From SSSZ01 sp016790965 (GTDB taxonomy: Bacteria; Pseudomonadota; Gammaproteobacteria; Burkholderiales; Rhodocyclaceae), in contig JAEUNZ010000040.1 in NCBI GenBank assembly GCA_016790965.1, forward strand, positions 11,336 to 75,335: 64,000 nucleotides of DNA, in the 5' to 3' direction. Shown piece after piece: positions 1 to 10,447 of this stretch; position 1 is the stretch's first letter; each line of letters starts with the position of its first letter. The notes below the pieces were generated by a model. That model saw nothing but the letters and a program-made list of their open reading frames with translations, was not told the origin of the DNA and did not search any database. The position numbers and the translations under genes were made by a program.

Positions 1-1
1 C

Positions 2-421
2 GACTTGAACGTGCTGGCCTACGCCCCGGGGCCGGGTGCGGGCAAGGGCGGAGGCGACTCCGGCCGCGTCCGCCGGACGGAAAAATTGATCGATCTGGCT
101 CCGCTGCTGGGTGAAGCAGACCTGTTGTTCAGCTACGGCGCAGAGGCGACGACACTGCGTTTTCTGCTGGCGGGGGTTCCGGCCCTGACCCTGCCGTTCC
201 ACCAGGAGGCGGCCATGGCAGCCCGGCGCCAGGAGGCTCTGGGCGTCACTGTGAGCCTGCGCGGAAACCCCGGGTCCCGTGGCATTGCGGCCGCCCTGCG
301 ACAGGCGGTGGCCATGCCCGAGTTGCGGCGGGCCGCTCAGGCGTTTGCGGCGCGCCATGGGGCATGGTCGGTGGAGGCATGCGTGCGCAGCCTCCTGGCA
401 CGGGTCGAGGAACTTCTGTGA
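2..421 (+). CDS. Glycosyltransferase, C-terminal part (cut by window start)
   Basis: The reading frame is open from the first bases and ends with TGA at 419-421, so only about 139 C-terminal codons are visible and the true start lies outside the window. The stretch around GAEATTLRFLLAGVPALTLP resembles the C-terminal nucleotide-sugar binding half of GT-B glycosyltransferases of the MGT/UGT type. In those enzymes a GG.GT..E.L..GVP motif contacts the sugar nucleotide. The usual acidic residue of that motif is not obvious. Donor and acceptor cannot be deduced. It converges on the cytochrome gene on the other strand, 34 bases away. Assignment beyond glycosyltransferase-like is a guess. Confidence 0.5.
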   Translation, partial: DLNVLAYAPGPGAGKGGGDSGRVRRTEKLIDLAPLLGEADLLFSYGAEATTLRFLLAGVPALTLPFHQEAAMAARRQEALGVTVSLRGNPGSRGIAAALRQAVAMPELRRAAQAFAARHGAWSVEACVRSLLARVEELL

Positions 422-455
422 GCCTCGCCCGGGCGCTCCCGACCCGCCCGCCGGC

Positions 456-839
456 CTACAGGGCCAGAATCCAGCTCACCAGGAGACGGGTTTCGCCTTC
501 GGTGATGGCGACCGCGTTGGGGGGCATGGCGATGCCGCTCACCTTGCCTCGCCAGTGGCTGTTGTAGGGGTTGGAGCCTTCCAGGACCACGCGGGTGAGA
601 AACTGGGAGGCTGCCGGCTTACCGCGGTACTGGGCGGCGACGTCGCTCCAGGCGGGACCGATGGGCTTTTGCCCGTCGGGACCGGGCTTGCCGGATTCGA
701 TGGAATGGCAGGTCAGGCAGCCGGCCGTGCTGGCGAGCTTGAGCATGGCGGGATCCTTGCGGACTTCGTCAGCGGCCTGGGCGGAAAAACTGGCGAGAAG
801 CGCCGCCAGCGCGGCGGCGCGAAGGGGGAAGTTGTTCAT
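456..839 (-). CDS. Periplasmic class I c-type cytochrome
   Basis: This is a 127-residue secreted cytochrome c. Residues 1-22 form a signal peptide ending SAQA. The haem attachment motif CLTCH is at residues 41-45, and Met105 in GIAMPPNA is the likely sixth haem ligand. Size and motif order fit the small cytochrome c551/c5 group, which carries single electrons in the periplasm. The start at 839 was chosen because the signal peptide begins there and GGAG lies a few bases upstream. The frame extends further upstream but adds no plausible protein. Redox partners are unknown. No oxidase or dehydrogenase gene is adjacent. Confidence 0.88.
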   Translation of the reverse strand: MNNFPLRAAALAALLASFSAQAADEVRKDPAMLKLASTAGCLTCHSIESGKPGPDGQKPIGPAWSDVAAQYRGKPAASQFLTRVVLEGSNPYNSHWRGKVSGIAMPPNAVAITEGETRLLVSWILAL

Positions 840-1360
840 GAGCTGTCTCCTGTTATTGCGTTGATTTTGCGTTGAATTTGGGGCGTCCGGATATCCTGGA
901 CAGGAATGGCGCAAGTTCCCGATCCGATCAAGGCGTTTATAGCAAAGCCATTCCGGTCGCCATATCGGCAGAAGCGGCTAACGCGGCCGGCATCGGTCGG
1001 ACCCCTTCCCTTCCGGTTGGACTAGTCCCTTCGACGCGCTGCCCGTCAGCCCCGGCCGGGGCAATTGCCCACGACCCTTCCATATTGCATAATCCTAGAA
1101 ACCTCAGTTGGACGAGCCCGTTGGGGCGTTCGGGCGGGTGTCTGGCGCGAAGCGACGACGCGGCAGGCTGATGCCTGCAAGGAGGAGCGCCAAAGCCAGG
1201 CGCCCGCCCGGATGCGCCAGCGAGTTCGTAGCGGTGCCCCCCAATGGGTGAGTGATTCGGAGTGCCACGCAGTTCGTGGGCAGAAGGTTCCAGGCATCAA
1301 TAAGCGGTCAACTGAGGTTTCTAGGATAATGCCGTCCCCCCGAATCCCTCTGGAGCCCCG
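840..1360. other. Intergenic region with an inverted-repeat element
   Basis: This 521-base stretch separates the divergent cytochrome and binding-protein genes. About half of it (1087-1332) is an inverted-repeat element described separately. The remaining left part (840-1086) has no convincing gene. The promoters of both neighbours must lie here, but I see no unambiguous -35/-10 pair. Confidence 0.6.
1087..1332. mobile_element. Small inverted-repeat (MITE-like) element, 246 bp
   Basis: The left end (1087-1110) and right end (1309-1332) are inverted copies of each other, 23 of 24 bases matching, with core CCTAGAAACCTCAGTTG. The interior has no credible gene. It includes a perfect hairpin GCAGGC-TGAT-GCCTGC at 1163-1178. 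A diverged copy of the right-hand portion recurs in reverse orientation from 7381. Terminal inverted repeats, small size and a second copy suggest a non-autonomous transposable element. The parent transposase family is not identifiable here, and no clear target duplication is visible. Confidence 0.65.
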
Positions 1361-2497
1361 ATGAATCTCCCCCGCCCCTGCCGAATCCTCGCGGCCCTGT
1401 TTGGCCTGGCCTTCCTGACCCTCGCCGGCGCCAGCCCTGCCGAACCCCTCATCGTCGGGCAGTGCGCTCCGCTCTCCGGCAGCCTGGCCGGGACGGGCAA
1501 GGAGATGGTGCTGGGCGTGCGTCTGGCGATCGATGCCGCCAACGCCGCCGGGGGCGTGCATGGCAGGCCCCTGAAACATGTGGTGAAGGACGACGGCTAC
1601 CGCACGGCGGAGACCCTGCGCCTCACCGAGGAACTGGTCGAGCGCGACAGGGCGGTGGCCCTGGTGGGCTACGCAGGGACCGGCAACATCGCGGAACTCC
1701 TGAAGAACGGCATCCTCTCCCGCAGCAACGTCCCCCTGGTGGCGCCCTACACCGGCGGCGAAGCGCTGCGCACCCCCTTCAACCCTTGGATTTATCACAT
1801 CCGGGCCGGCTACGGCGACGAGACCGAGGCCATGGTCGAACAACTGGTGAATACCGGCATCCAGCGTATCGCCGTCTTCCATCAGAACGACGCTTTCGGC
1901 GAGGCGGGGCTGGCCGGGGTGGAGAAGGCTCTGGCCCGCCACAAGCTCCAGATCGTGAGCAAGGGCAGCTACGAAAAGAACACCGAGGCGGTGGCCGATG
2001 CCGTCGCCCGCATCGCCCGGGGAGCGCCTCAGGCGGTGATTCTGGTCGGTATCGTGCGACCGGTGGGCGCCTTCATCAAGGCCTATCTGGCGGAATATCC
2101 AGGCACCCAGATGTTCAGCCTCTCGGTGGTGAGTGCGGCCGAGTTGAGCCAGGTTGCGGGAGACAGTGCCCGGGGGGTGGGGATTACCCAGGTCATGCCC
2201 TCGCCCTTCAACGACCACCTGCGCGTGGTCAAGGACTACCAGGGGGCCCTGGCACGCTTTGCGCCGGGGTCGGCACCTTCCTACACCAGCTTCGAGGAGT
2301 ACGTGGGAACCCGCGCCCTCATCGAGGCCCTGCGCAATGCCGGCCCCAATCCGGGCCCGGCCGCCCTGCACAAGGCCCTCGCCGCCCTGGACACGGACCT
2401 GGGTGGCTTCAAGCTGCGCTTTTCGGCAGACAACCGGGTGGGGTCGCGTTTCGTGGATATCACCTTCGTCGGCCGGGAGGGCAAGGCGCTGCGCTGA
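1361..2497 (+). CDS. Periplasmic ABC-type substrate-binding protein (branched-chain amino acid/amide type)
   Basis: This 378-residue protein has an N-terminal signal peptide (about residues 1-27). The mature protein begins PLIVGQCAPLSGSLAGTGKE, the typical opening of the Peripla_BP_6/LivJ-type fold. The usual elements follow, including ANAAGGVHGRPL and an AVALVGYAGTGN segment. Such proteins capture amino acids, amides or aromatic acids for an ABC importer or deliver a signal to a sensor. No permease or ATPase gene is adjacent, so it may be an orphan binding protein. It starts 28 bases after the right end of the inverted-repeat element, so its promoter may overlap that element. The ligand is unknown. 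Confidence 0.85.
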   Translation: MNLPRPCRILAALFGLAFLTLAGASPAEPLIVGQCAPLSGSLAGTGKEMVLGVRLAIDAANAAGGVHGRPLKHVVKDDGYRTAETLRLTEELVERDRAVALVGYAGTGNIAELLKNGILSRSNVPLVAPYTGGEALRTPFNPWIYHIRAGYGDETEAMVEQLVNTGIQRIAVFHQNDAFGEAGLAGVEKALARHKLQIVSKGSYEKNTEAVADAVARIARGAPQAVILVGIVRPVGAFIKAYLAEYPGTQMFSLSVVSAAELSQVAGDSARGVGITQVMPSPFNDHLRVVKDYQGALARFAPGSAPSYTSFEEYVGTRALIEALRNAGPNPGPAALHKALAALDTDLGGFKLRFSADNRVGSRFVDITFVGREGKALR

Positions 2498-2676
2498 AGG
2501 CGGGGCGGCTCAGAGTGTCTCCCGGGGCCGCAGGCAATTTGCCCCGATTTCCCTCATGGACTTCCCCTTGCCGCCCAATTGCCTAAAATCTTCCCTATCC
2601 CCTGCCCGACCGAGCGGGAAAGGGGAAAATCCCGAAGCCGTCCAGCGGCTCACTCGTACCAGGATCGGAGACACCC

Positions 2677-3522
2677 ATGCTTTTTGAACGCCGCCATTTC
2701 CTCACCGCCCTTGCCGCCCTCGTCCTCGCGGCCCCCCTGCCCACCCTGGCTGACGAACAGTACGACGCAATCCGCAAGCGCGGCCGCCTGTCCATCGCCG
2801 TCTACAACAATTTCGCCCCCTATTCCGACGCCGAGAAAGGCATCGACGTGGAAATCGGCAAGGCCCTGGCCGCCAAGCTCGGGCTGGTCCCCTCCATCGT
2901 CGGATTCAATGCCGGGGAAGAAATGAACGACGACCTGCGCAACATGGTGTGGAAGGGCCACTACCTGCGCGGAGACCCGGCCGACCTGATGCTGCACGTC
3001 CCGGTGGACAAGCGTCTCTCCGACGCCAACGACAAGGTGAGGATATTCGGCCCCTACCATATGGAAACCGTCGCCATGGCCCGGGTCGCTTCCCGGGTTC
3101 CGGCGCCAACCGGCTCCGCCGCCGTGGCCCTTGAAGTCTTCACCCGGGAAAAGATCGCCGTCGAGGGCGAGAGCATGGCCGACTCCTTCCTCATGAGCGT
3201 CCTGCGCGGCCGCCTGCGGGACAACGTCGTGCACTTCAAGACGGTGAAAGAAGCGGTCGGCGCCCTGGGCGAGGGCTCCGTAGCCGCGGTTCTGGCCAAC
3301 CGCGCCGAACTCGAAGGCGCCCTGGCCGGCGACACCCGTTTCACCCTCGATGCCGCGGCCTTGCCTGAAATGACCATTTCCCGCTGGCCTCTCGGGCTGG
3401 CCGTCAAGGCCGAGTCCCCGGACCTCGCCACCGCTCTGGAAGGCGCCATGGCGGAACTGGTCCGGGACGGCACCATCGCCGCCATCTTCAAACGCTTCGG
3501 GGCCACCCACTTGGCGCCCTGA
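2677..3522 (+). CDS. Periplasmic solute-binding protein, family 3
   Basis: This 281-residue protein has a signal peptide (about residues 1-25, ending LPTLA). The mature part has the two-lobed family 3 pattern: an opening IRKRGRLSIAVYNNFAPYSD, then GIDVEIGKALAAKLGL, and a C-terminal VRDGTIAAIFKRFG hinge helix. Family members bind polar amino acids or organic acids. Versions associated with quinoprotein dehydrogenases (MoxJ-like) also exist and cannot be excluded. It is preceded by a 180-base spacer and has no transporter subunits beside it. The binding protein upstream is of a different family. Confidence 0.8.
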   Translation: MLFERRHFLTALAALVLAAPLPTLADEQYDAIRKRGRLSIAVYNNFAPYSDAEKGIDVEIGKALAAKLGLVPSIVGFNAGEEMNDDLRNMVWKGHYLRGDPADLMLHVPVDKRLSDANDKVRIFGPYHMETVAMARVASRVPAPTGSAAVALEVFTREKIAVEGESMADSFLMSVLRGRLRDNVVHFKTVKEAVGALGEGSVAAVLANRAELEGALAGDTRFTLDAAALPEMTISRWPLGLAVKAESPDLATALEGAMAELVRDGTIAAIFKRFGATHLAP

Positions 3523-3676
3523 AGAAAACGGGGATCGGGGATTACCCCGACCCTCCTCCCCGGCGGCACCTGATTCCCGGGCATTAAATGCCATTGCCAT
3601 GGCACGAGGACTGGTAAAATGACCATTCCGCAGGTTTCCGGCGCCTCCCGGCGCCGAATCTGCCCCAGGATTGGCC

Positions 3677-3955
3677 ATGCTTTCGATCACCGACATCAAG
3701 GATTTCATCGACCTCGACCGGGAGACGGTTTTCATCGTCACCGGCGCCACCGGGCTGAGCCCCGAGGAATCCACCCTCCTCGCGCGTCAATTGCTCGCTT
3801 CGGAGCAGGGTTTGACCATCCTGCACCACATGTTCCTCGACCAGATCGCCGCTGCGGCCGACGATTTTCTGCCCGCCCGGGCCGAATCCCTGCGGGCGGC
3901 CTACGTCTACTTCTCCCGCAAGTACCCCCTGCCAAACCTGCCACGGCAGGCATGA
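3677..3955 (+). CDS. Small conserved-type protein of unknown function
   Basis: This is a 92-residue, probably cytoplasmic, helix-rich protein with no signal peptide or membrane segment. The ATG at 3677 was chosen over an in-frame TTG at 3671 because CAGGA precedes it at suitable spacing. The sequence is acidic near the N-terminus (ITDIKDFIDLDRE) and has the base composition and codon use of its neighbours, which supports a real gene. I do not recognise the family. It lies between a binding-protein gene and the leader of the helicase gene. Confidence 0.6.
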   Translation: MLSITDIKDFIDLDRETVFIVTGATGLSPEESTLLARQLLASEQGLTILHHMFLDQIAAAADDFLPARAESLRAAYVYFSRKYPLPNLPRQA

Positions 3956-4290
3956 ACCCCGGGTGCCGGGTCAAACCGGCCCAGGACGAGCGGCTTCCTG
4001 GCAAGCCAGGGCGGGGCTTGGCCAAAGGGCGCGGAAGCCAAAAATAAATACTCTGTTTATCAATCACTTAGCACTTTCAACGGGCGCCCGCGGCGCTTTT
4101 GCGGTATAGTGCGGCCCGCAAGCGCCTCAGCCCGGTTTTGCGCTCGATGCCCTTCATCGAACCGCCCGCCGCAACCCCCACCGCGCATCACCCCCGCCAG
4201 CGCCCTCAGAGGCGCGGCCCCGTTGACGGGCCGGCGGGCCCCGCAGCATCTGCCGCCCTCCCCTGGCGGCGCCCTCGCAAAGGAATTTCC
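3956..4290 (+). promoter_or_regulatory. Intergenic region and probable long leader of the helicase mRNA
   Basis: No gene is seen in these 335 bases. An AT-richer patch at 4040-4080 is followed by a possible -10 box TATAGT at 4105-4110, although no good -35 is visible. If this promoter is right, the mRNA has a leader of roughly 170 bases. The leader contains hairpin-capable segments such as GCCGCCCTCCCCTGGCGGC just before the ribosome binding site AAAGGA near 4280. Long structured leaders are known for cold-inducible deaD/csdA mRNAs. Its presence here is inference. Confidence 0.4.
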
Positions 4291-6182
<1,892 letters not shown>

Positions 6183-6186
<4 letters not shown>

Positions 6187-6518
6187 AGCCAGGCCCCCTG
6201 GCCCGCTGTCTGCGCCTCGCGGCCTTGCTCGCGGCCCTGGCCCTGGGCGGCGTCGCCGCCCTGGTCGGCTGGGGTCTCTATGCCAACCAGCGGGCCGCGG
6301 ACGCCGCACGGGACTTCTGTGCCGCCAGCCCCGTGGGCTCCGCTGCCGCGGAGGTCACCGCCCGGGCCGAAGCCGCCGGCCTGCGCCAGGTTCCCACCCG
6401 GGAGCCGGAGGGACGCGACTTCTACTTCCAAGGCTGGGTCTTCAACGCCGCGGTCTGCCATATCGACATTCAGAAGGGTCGGGTCGCGGCCACAGCCACC
6501 CGTATGGAAGGCGACTGA
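6183..6518 (+). CDS. Small single-span membrane-anchored protein, unknown function
   Basis: This 111-residue protein has one N-terminal hydrophobic segment (about residues 9-31), followed by a soluble region expected in the periplasm. It overlaps the helicase stop by four bases (ATGA), so translation is probably coupled. Two cysteines (in RDFCAAS and AAVCHID) could form a disulfide. The family is not recognised, and nothing in the sequence links it functionally to the helicase. Confidence 0.65.
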
Positions 6519-6576
6519 GCCCAGCGGTCGGACATCGGGCTGGACAGACTCAAACGGGCGCCCCATCCTGCCCCCC

Positions 6577-7260
6577 GTGGAAACCATTTCCGAGCTTCTC
6601 CCGGCCATCGTCGTTCTGGCCGCCATCGCCGCCTTCGTGCTGCTGGGTGTCGCCGTCGGCGTGCGCCATGTCCTGAGGGTGCGGCGCGAGCGGGACGCCC
6701 TTCCACTCACCCCCCCGGGGCCGGCCATGGACGCCCTGCCCACGTCGGGCAGGCCTCCCCCCAGTACTCCTTTGGAACTGAGCCTTGGCCACCGCGCCTG
6801 GTGGTACCCCGCCTCGTGGGCCATCGGGCTCGGCGGAGGGGCGTGGCTGCTGGCGACCGATCCGGAAGCCCTGTGGACAGCCTGGTTATCTTGGCCCGTC
6901 GCCCTGGCCCTGGCGCTGGCCGCACCAGTCTTCGCGCGGGCCGCATGGTGTGCCTGGCGCGCCCGCTTGGTCGTTTCCAGGCAGGGCCTCGTGCTGCACC
7001 GCTGCAGCCACGAGACGTCCATCTCCTGGAAGCAGGTGGGCGGCCTGCTGCTCCTGACCACCTGGCGCAAGGGCAAGGAATCCCTGGCCACCGGCGCCCG
7101 CACGGTGACCTACGTCGAGCGTCGCAGCCTGCGCATCACCGATCACCAGGGCCGCCTGCTGCTGGAAGTTGACGCCCCCCTGCGACCGCCGGAACGCTAC
7201 GCCACCCTGCTCGACGCCCTGCCCGCCTGGAGCGGCGTTCCGGTGCGCCGGCACGAATGA
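6577..7260 (+). CDS. Membrane protein with possible PH-like domain
   Basis: The protein is about 227 residues long with hydrophobic segments near residues 8-28 and a pair near 80-125. A basic, beta-rich tail follows (RLVVSRQGLVLHRCSHETSISWKQ and onward). The tail looks like the bacterial PH-like domains found after membrane helices, but this is a weak similarity judged by eye. No ATG is suitably placed. The GTG at 6577 is the most likely start, although no strong ribosome binding site precedes it, so the N-terminus is uncertain. It follows the small membrane protein by 58 bases on the same strand. Confidence 0.55.
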   Translation: METISELLPAIVVLAAIAAFVLLGVAVGVRHVLRVRRERDALPLTPPGPAMDALPTSGRPPPSTPLELSLGHRAWWYPASWAIGLGGGAWLLATDPEALWTAWLSWPVALALALAAPVFARAAWCAWRARLVVSRQGLVLHRCSHETSISWKQVGGLLLLTTWRKGKESLATGARTVTYVERRSLRITDHQGRLLLEVDAPLRPPERYATLLDALPAWSGVPVRRHE

Positions 7261-7304
7261 GCCTGAAAGTCACACCGGCCCGCTGAAACGCCACCCCTCC
7301 TCCG

Positions 7305-7373
7305 ACAGACTCGGGACAAACCCTTCCACTGGCTCAGGACAAGCCCCTCGACAGGTTCAGGACGACCTGACTC
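7305..7373. repeat. Three degenerate 23-bp tandem repeats
   Basis: Three consecutive 23-base units begin ACAGACTCGGGACAA, ACTGGCTCAGGACAA and ACAGGTTCAGGACGA, sharing the pattern AC-GG-TCAGGACRA. The units lie directly downstream of the membrane protein gene. The CGACAGG-TCAGGAC theme resembles widespread intergenic repeats of GC-rich proteobacteria. That resemblance is from memory, not from a search. Confidence 0.6.
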
Positions 7374-7380
7374 TGGTGAA

Positions 7381-7465
7381 CCTAGAAACCTCAGTTGACC
7401 GCTTGTCAGTCCCCGGAATGCCTTGTGTCTTGGACCTCCGCGCAGCTCCCCAACGCTCACCCGTC
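7381..7465 (-). repeat. Diverged partial copy of the 1087-1332 element
   Basis: Bases 7381-7404 match the right end of the element at 1087-1332 in inverted orientation for 24 consecutive bases. Beyond that the similarity decays but can be followed on the reverse strand to about 7465, for example through a shared GGGTGAG and AAGCGGTCAACTGAGG. No second terminus is visible, so this is a truncated or degenerate copy. Confidence 0.55.
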
Positions 7466-7564
7466 GAGTCCATCGCTCCGAGCAGCCCGGCCACCACGAC
7501 GCACGACGCGGCGGCGGCCTGCGCCAACGGCCTGATCCTCCGGCGTTCGCAGCGCCACCGGGCC

Positions 7565-8581
7565 TCAATAGACGTTGAGGGTACCGTTCAGATAGCGCAC
7601 CCGGTCTCCCTGGCGCCAATAGGGCTGGCCTTCCTGGGCGAAGACGCGCACATTGCCGTCTTCGAAGCGCACGGTAGTCTCATAGACCACGCGGCTCCTT
7701 TGCGATTTTTCGATCTGGTGGCCCGCCACGGCACCGCCCAGGACGCCGATGACCGTTGCGGCGGTCTTGCCCCGGCCCTTGCCCACCTGGTTGCCGAGAA
7801 CGCCGCCCACCACGCCGCCCGCCACGGCACCCACGCCGGACCCCTCGCCCTGCTGGCTCACCTGACGCACGGCCTGCACGACCCCGCACTCACGGCACAG
7901 CCCCGGCGGTGAACCTGGAATGGGCTGCGGGGTGCCGTAACCATAGGCCGGGTTCGGCTGATAGCGCTGCGCCTGCTGCCGCTCGTAGGATTCCTGGCGC
8001 TGTCTTTCCTGCTCCTGGGCGCGCGCGCGCTCCCGTTCCCGGGCCCGCTGACGTTCTTGCCGCCGCTCCTCCTCGGCCTGGCGGCGCTCGTCTTCCAGCC
8101 GGGTCTGCAATTCCCTTTCGCGGGCCTCGGCCTGGGCCTTTTCCGCGGCTAGGCGGCGGGCCTCATCTTCAACTCTCTGCTTTTCTTCCCGCAGGCGGCG
8201 CTCGTTCTCCCGCGCCTCTTCGTCAGCGCGGCGCTGCTGCTCGAGGGCGAGACGCTGCTGCTCCGCCGCTTGCCGTTCCCGTTCCTGATATTGCCAGGCC
8301 CCCACGCCGCCCAGGGCAAGGACCAGAACCGCCGCCCCGGCCCCCAGGCCCCATTTGAGGGCACCCCCACCGGCCGCCGCCGCGGCGGCGGGCAAGGCCA
8401 TTGCCACCGCGCCGGCACCGACCGGAAGCACTTCGGCCAGGGGCCGCCACTCGGCCATGCCGTCCTGCCAGGCAAGATCGCCGGGGCCGACCTGACCGGC
8501 GGCCAGCATGGCGCGAATGTCGTCCTGAGTATGGGGGCCGCTCTGTTGGCCGTTGCGGGCCACGAAAAATCGTGCAGTCAT
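7565..8581 (-). CDS. GYF_2-domain, coiled-coil, glycine-zipper membrane protein
   Basis: This 338-residue protein has three parts. Residues 1-55 match the GYF_2 pattern (FFVARNGQQSGPHTQDDI, then WQDGMAEWRPL). A membrane helix follows at about 76-98. A long charged Glu/Arg/Gln coiled coil occupies about 100-205. After it comes a glycine-zipper region (GVGAVAGGVVGGVLGNQVGK) of the kind found in outer-membrane or SlyB-like proteins. The ATG at 8581 was chosen because the GYF_2 domain begins there. It is transcribed divergently from the next gene. The function is unknown, but the architecture suggests an envelope scaffold. Confidence 0.72.
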   Translation of the reverse strand: MTARFFVARNGQQSGPHTQDDIRAMLAAGQVGPGDLAWQDGMAEWRPLAEVLPVGAGAVAMALPAAAAAAGGGALKWGLGAGAAVLVLALGGVGAWQYQERERQAAEQQRLALEQQRRADEEARENERRLREEKQRVEDEARRLAAEKAQAEARERELQTRLEDERRQAEEERRQERQRARERERARAQEQERQRQESYERQQAQRYQPNPAYGYGTPQPIPGSPPGLCRECGVVQAVRQVSQQGEGSGVGAVAGGVVGGVLGNQVGKGRGKTAATVIGVLGGAVAGHQIEKSQRSRVVYETTVRFEDGNVRVFAQEGQPYWRQGDRVRYLNGTLNVY

Positions 8582-8700
8582 GATGGGAAACACCGAGGGA
8601 GAAGGCCGCCATTTTACCGCGCCGCGGCCGGGAACCATTTTGCGCCGGCCCCCTCTGTTTTAGGGAACGCTAAAATACCCCTCGTTTCCAGGAGACCTCC

Positions 8701-9264
8701 ATGATCCGCCAACCCCTCGCCGTCGTAGCCATTCTCATCGCCACCCTCGCCACCCCCATCCCCGCCCTGGCCTGGGACATGAGCGGCACCCGCCAGATCG
8801 TGCTGCACACCCGGGAGGGACAGGCCATCCCGCTGGGGACCGTCAAGTTCACGCCCGCCGGCCAGGAAACCGCTTTCGAACTCCACCTGGACCATGCCCG
8901 GTTCAAGGATTACTTCCTCTCCATGAAGGAATTCAAGTGTCTGGAGGGCAACAACGAACTCCAGTGCCACGTGCCCTACCCCTACCCCCACGCGGGCAAG
9001 GTCAGCGCCGGCGATCTGCGCTGGCTGGAGCATGCGCTCCTCTTCCTCTACAAGTCGCCCAAGGATTTCGGCGCCAAGCTCTGGAACGGCCTCTATTACC
9101 GCATGCAGATCACCGACAAGGGCATCGTCGGCACCCCCCAGGCGGTGGACCTCAACGCCATCGGCGCCCCTCCCGCCGACCCCTCGATTCCGCCCTACGG
9201 CCCCGGGGAACGTACCGACATCGTTCCCGAGACCCGCTGGTTCTCGAAGCTGACCATCGAATAA
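8701..9264 (+). CDS. Secreted protein of unknown function
   Basis: This 187-residue protein has a clear signal peptide (residues 1-24, ending PALA before WDM) and no further membrane span. AGGAG lies just upstream of the ATG and a TAAAAT box is at 8671-8676. The mature part has two cysteines close together (KEFKCLEGNNELQCHVPYP), likely a disulfide. I do not recognise the family. Its composition and ribosome binding site support a real, exported, probably periplasmic protein. Confidence 0.7.
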   Translation: MIRQPLAVVAILIATLATPIPALAWDMSGTRQIVLHTREGQAIPLGTVKFTPAGQETAFELHLDHARFKDYFLSMKEFKCLEGNNELQCHVPYPYPHAGKVSAGDLRWLEHALLFLYKSPKDFGAKLWNGLYYRMQITDKGIVGTPQAVDLNAIGAPPADPSIPPYGPGERTDIVPETRWFSKLTIE

Positions 9265-9277
9265 GCGCCGCCGCGCT

Positions 9278-10447
9278 TCAGCGCCGCGCCGAGAGCAGCA
9301 GGTTGCGCGGAGTGACGGCCCGGGGGCAGAACTCGTGGACCGCCACCCGGTAGCCTTTTTCCTCCAGCGCGACGGCCAGATCCCCCACCAGCCAGACCTC
9401 CAGGGCCCTGCGAAAGGCGTGGCGCAGAATGGAGAGACGCAGCACTTCCCTCTGCCGCCGCCAGCCGGCGGCCTCGCAGACGGCGGCATCCCCGTCGCCG
9501 GGGGCGGGCAGGCCCTCGCGCCGCGAGAGATGGGCGCAACATTCGGCAAAGGGCAGGCGCAGCCAGGAGGCAGGCAGCGAGCGGAAGGGGCGGTAGGCGT
9601 CGCCCTCGATGCTGCGGCGCCAGGCGTCGAAACCCAGCTTCCAGGCCATGGCCCGGTCCCGCTGCCGGGCGAGGCGGGCCGACGCAGTGACGGTCTCGGT
9701 TACGGCCAGGCGCAGGTCGTCCCGGGTCAGGGCCAATCCGGAAGTGGCGGCGAGGGGCCGGTAGTGGGCGAGCACGCCGCGGTGATAACAGCAGGGGGCG
9801 AGATCGAAGGCGGCGACGCCGCGTTCGGCACCGGCCACCAGGGCATGGCGGTGCAGGTCGCCGCAAGCGTGCAGGGCTACCACATGCTGATCGGGGCCCA
9901 AACGGTCCTCGGCCTGCAGGGCGTCGGCGGTGACGAAGCGCTGCGTGGCACCGGAGCGCCGGGCCAGGGCTTCCCCTTCGGCGCACAGGGTGGCGTCCCT
10001 ATCCAGGCTCGTGGCAGGCACCTGCCAGTGCAAGGCCAGGAGCCGCCCCAGGTGGCCCTTGCCTGCGCACCAGTCGAGGAGCGGCCGGCCGCTGGGCCGG
10101 GCGGCGCCGGCGAAGGCGACGATCTGGCTGCGCTTGCGCCCGGGGATTTCCCAGTCCCAGAAGCGGCCCGGCTCCGGCGCCGGGGCTGGCGGTGGGGGGG
10201 CAAGCGCCAGCAGGTCGTCGAAGACCGCTACCTGCGGCACATGCCGGGCGACCAGGCCCCGGGCGGCGGCGCCGTCCCCGTTGAAATGCTCGGCGGCGGC
10301 ATCGTCCAGAGCCAGCAATTCCGCCGTGAGGGCGGGATGAATCGCGCTCCAGGCCGGCCGGACCTCGCAGAAGGGCTGGGCATGCCACAGGGGCCGGCAG
10401 GCAGCCAGGGCCTCGCCCAGGGCGCCTTGCCGCGCGGCCCAGTTCAT
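9278..10447 (-). CDS. SAM-dependent methyltransferase (METTL25/Trm13-like fold)
   Basis: This 389-residue protein has a SAM-binding signature LLDWCAGKGHLGRLL at about residues 123-137, with an acidic residue after the next strand (SLDRDATLC). A DLAPCCYHRG stretch resembles the C-terminal cysteine motif of the Methyltransf_32 family. Related proteins methylate RNA or protein histidines, so the substrate here is open. Its ATG at 10447 overlaps the stop of the upstream binding-protein gene (ATGA), so the two are co-translated. That pairing gives no obvious functional clue. It converges with the secreted protein gene. Confidence 0.75.
   Translation of the reverse strand: MNWAARQGALGEALAACRPLWHAQPFCEVRPAWSAIHPALTAELLALDDAAAEHFNGDGAAARGLVARHVPQVAVFDDLLALAPPPPAPAPEPGRFWDWEIPGRKRSQIVAFAGAARPSGRPLLDWCAGKGHLGRLLALHWQVPATSLDRDATLCAEGEALARRSGATQRFVTADALQAEDRLGPDQHVVALHACGDLHRHALVAGAERGVAAFDLAPCCYHRGVLAHYRPLAATSGLALTRDDLRLAVTETVTASARLARQRDRAMAWKLGFDAWRRSIEGDAYRPFRSLPASWLRLPFAECCAHLSRREGLPAPGDGDAAVCEAAGWRRQREVLRLSILRHAFRRALEVWLVGDLAVALEEKGYRVAVHEFCPRAVTPRNLLLSARR

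Larger units (their letters stand above)
7261..7564. other. Repeat-rich intergenic region
   Basis: These 304 bases between convergent genes hold a short tandem repeat array (7305-7373) and a diverged partial copy of the element at 1087-1332, starting at 7381. I see no gene. Reading frames across it are not supported by composition. Confidence 0.6.

Noticed and set aside
3605..3620. A sigma-54-like TGGCACGAGGACTGGT before the small gene at 3677
   Set aside because: The -12 position has GG instead of GC, and a TAAAAT box follows directly, so the resemblance is likely accidental.
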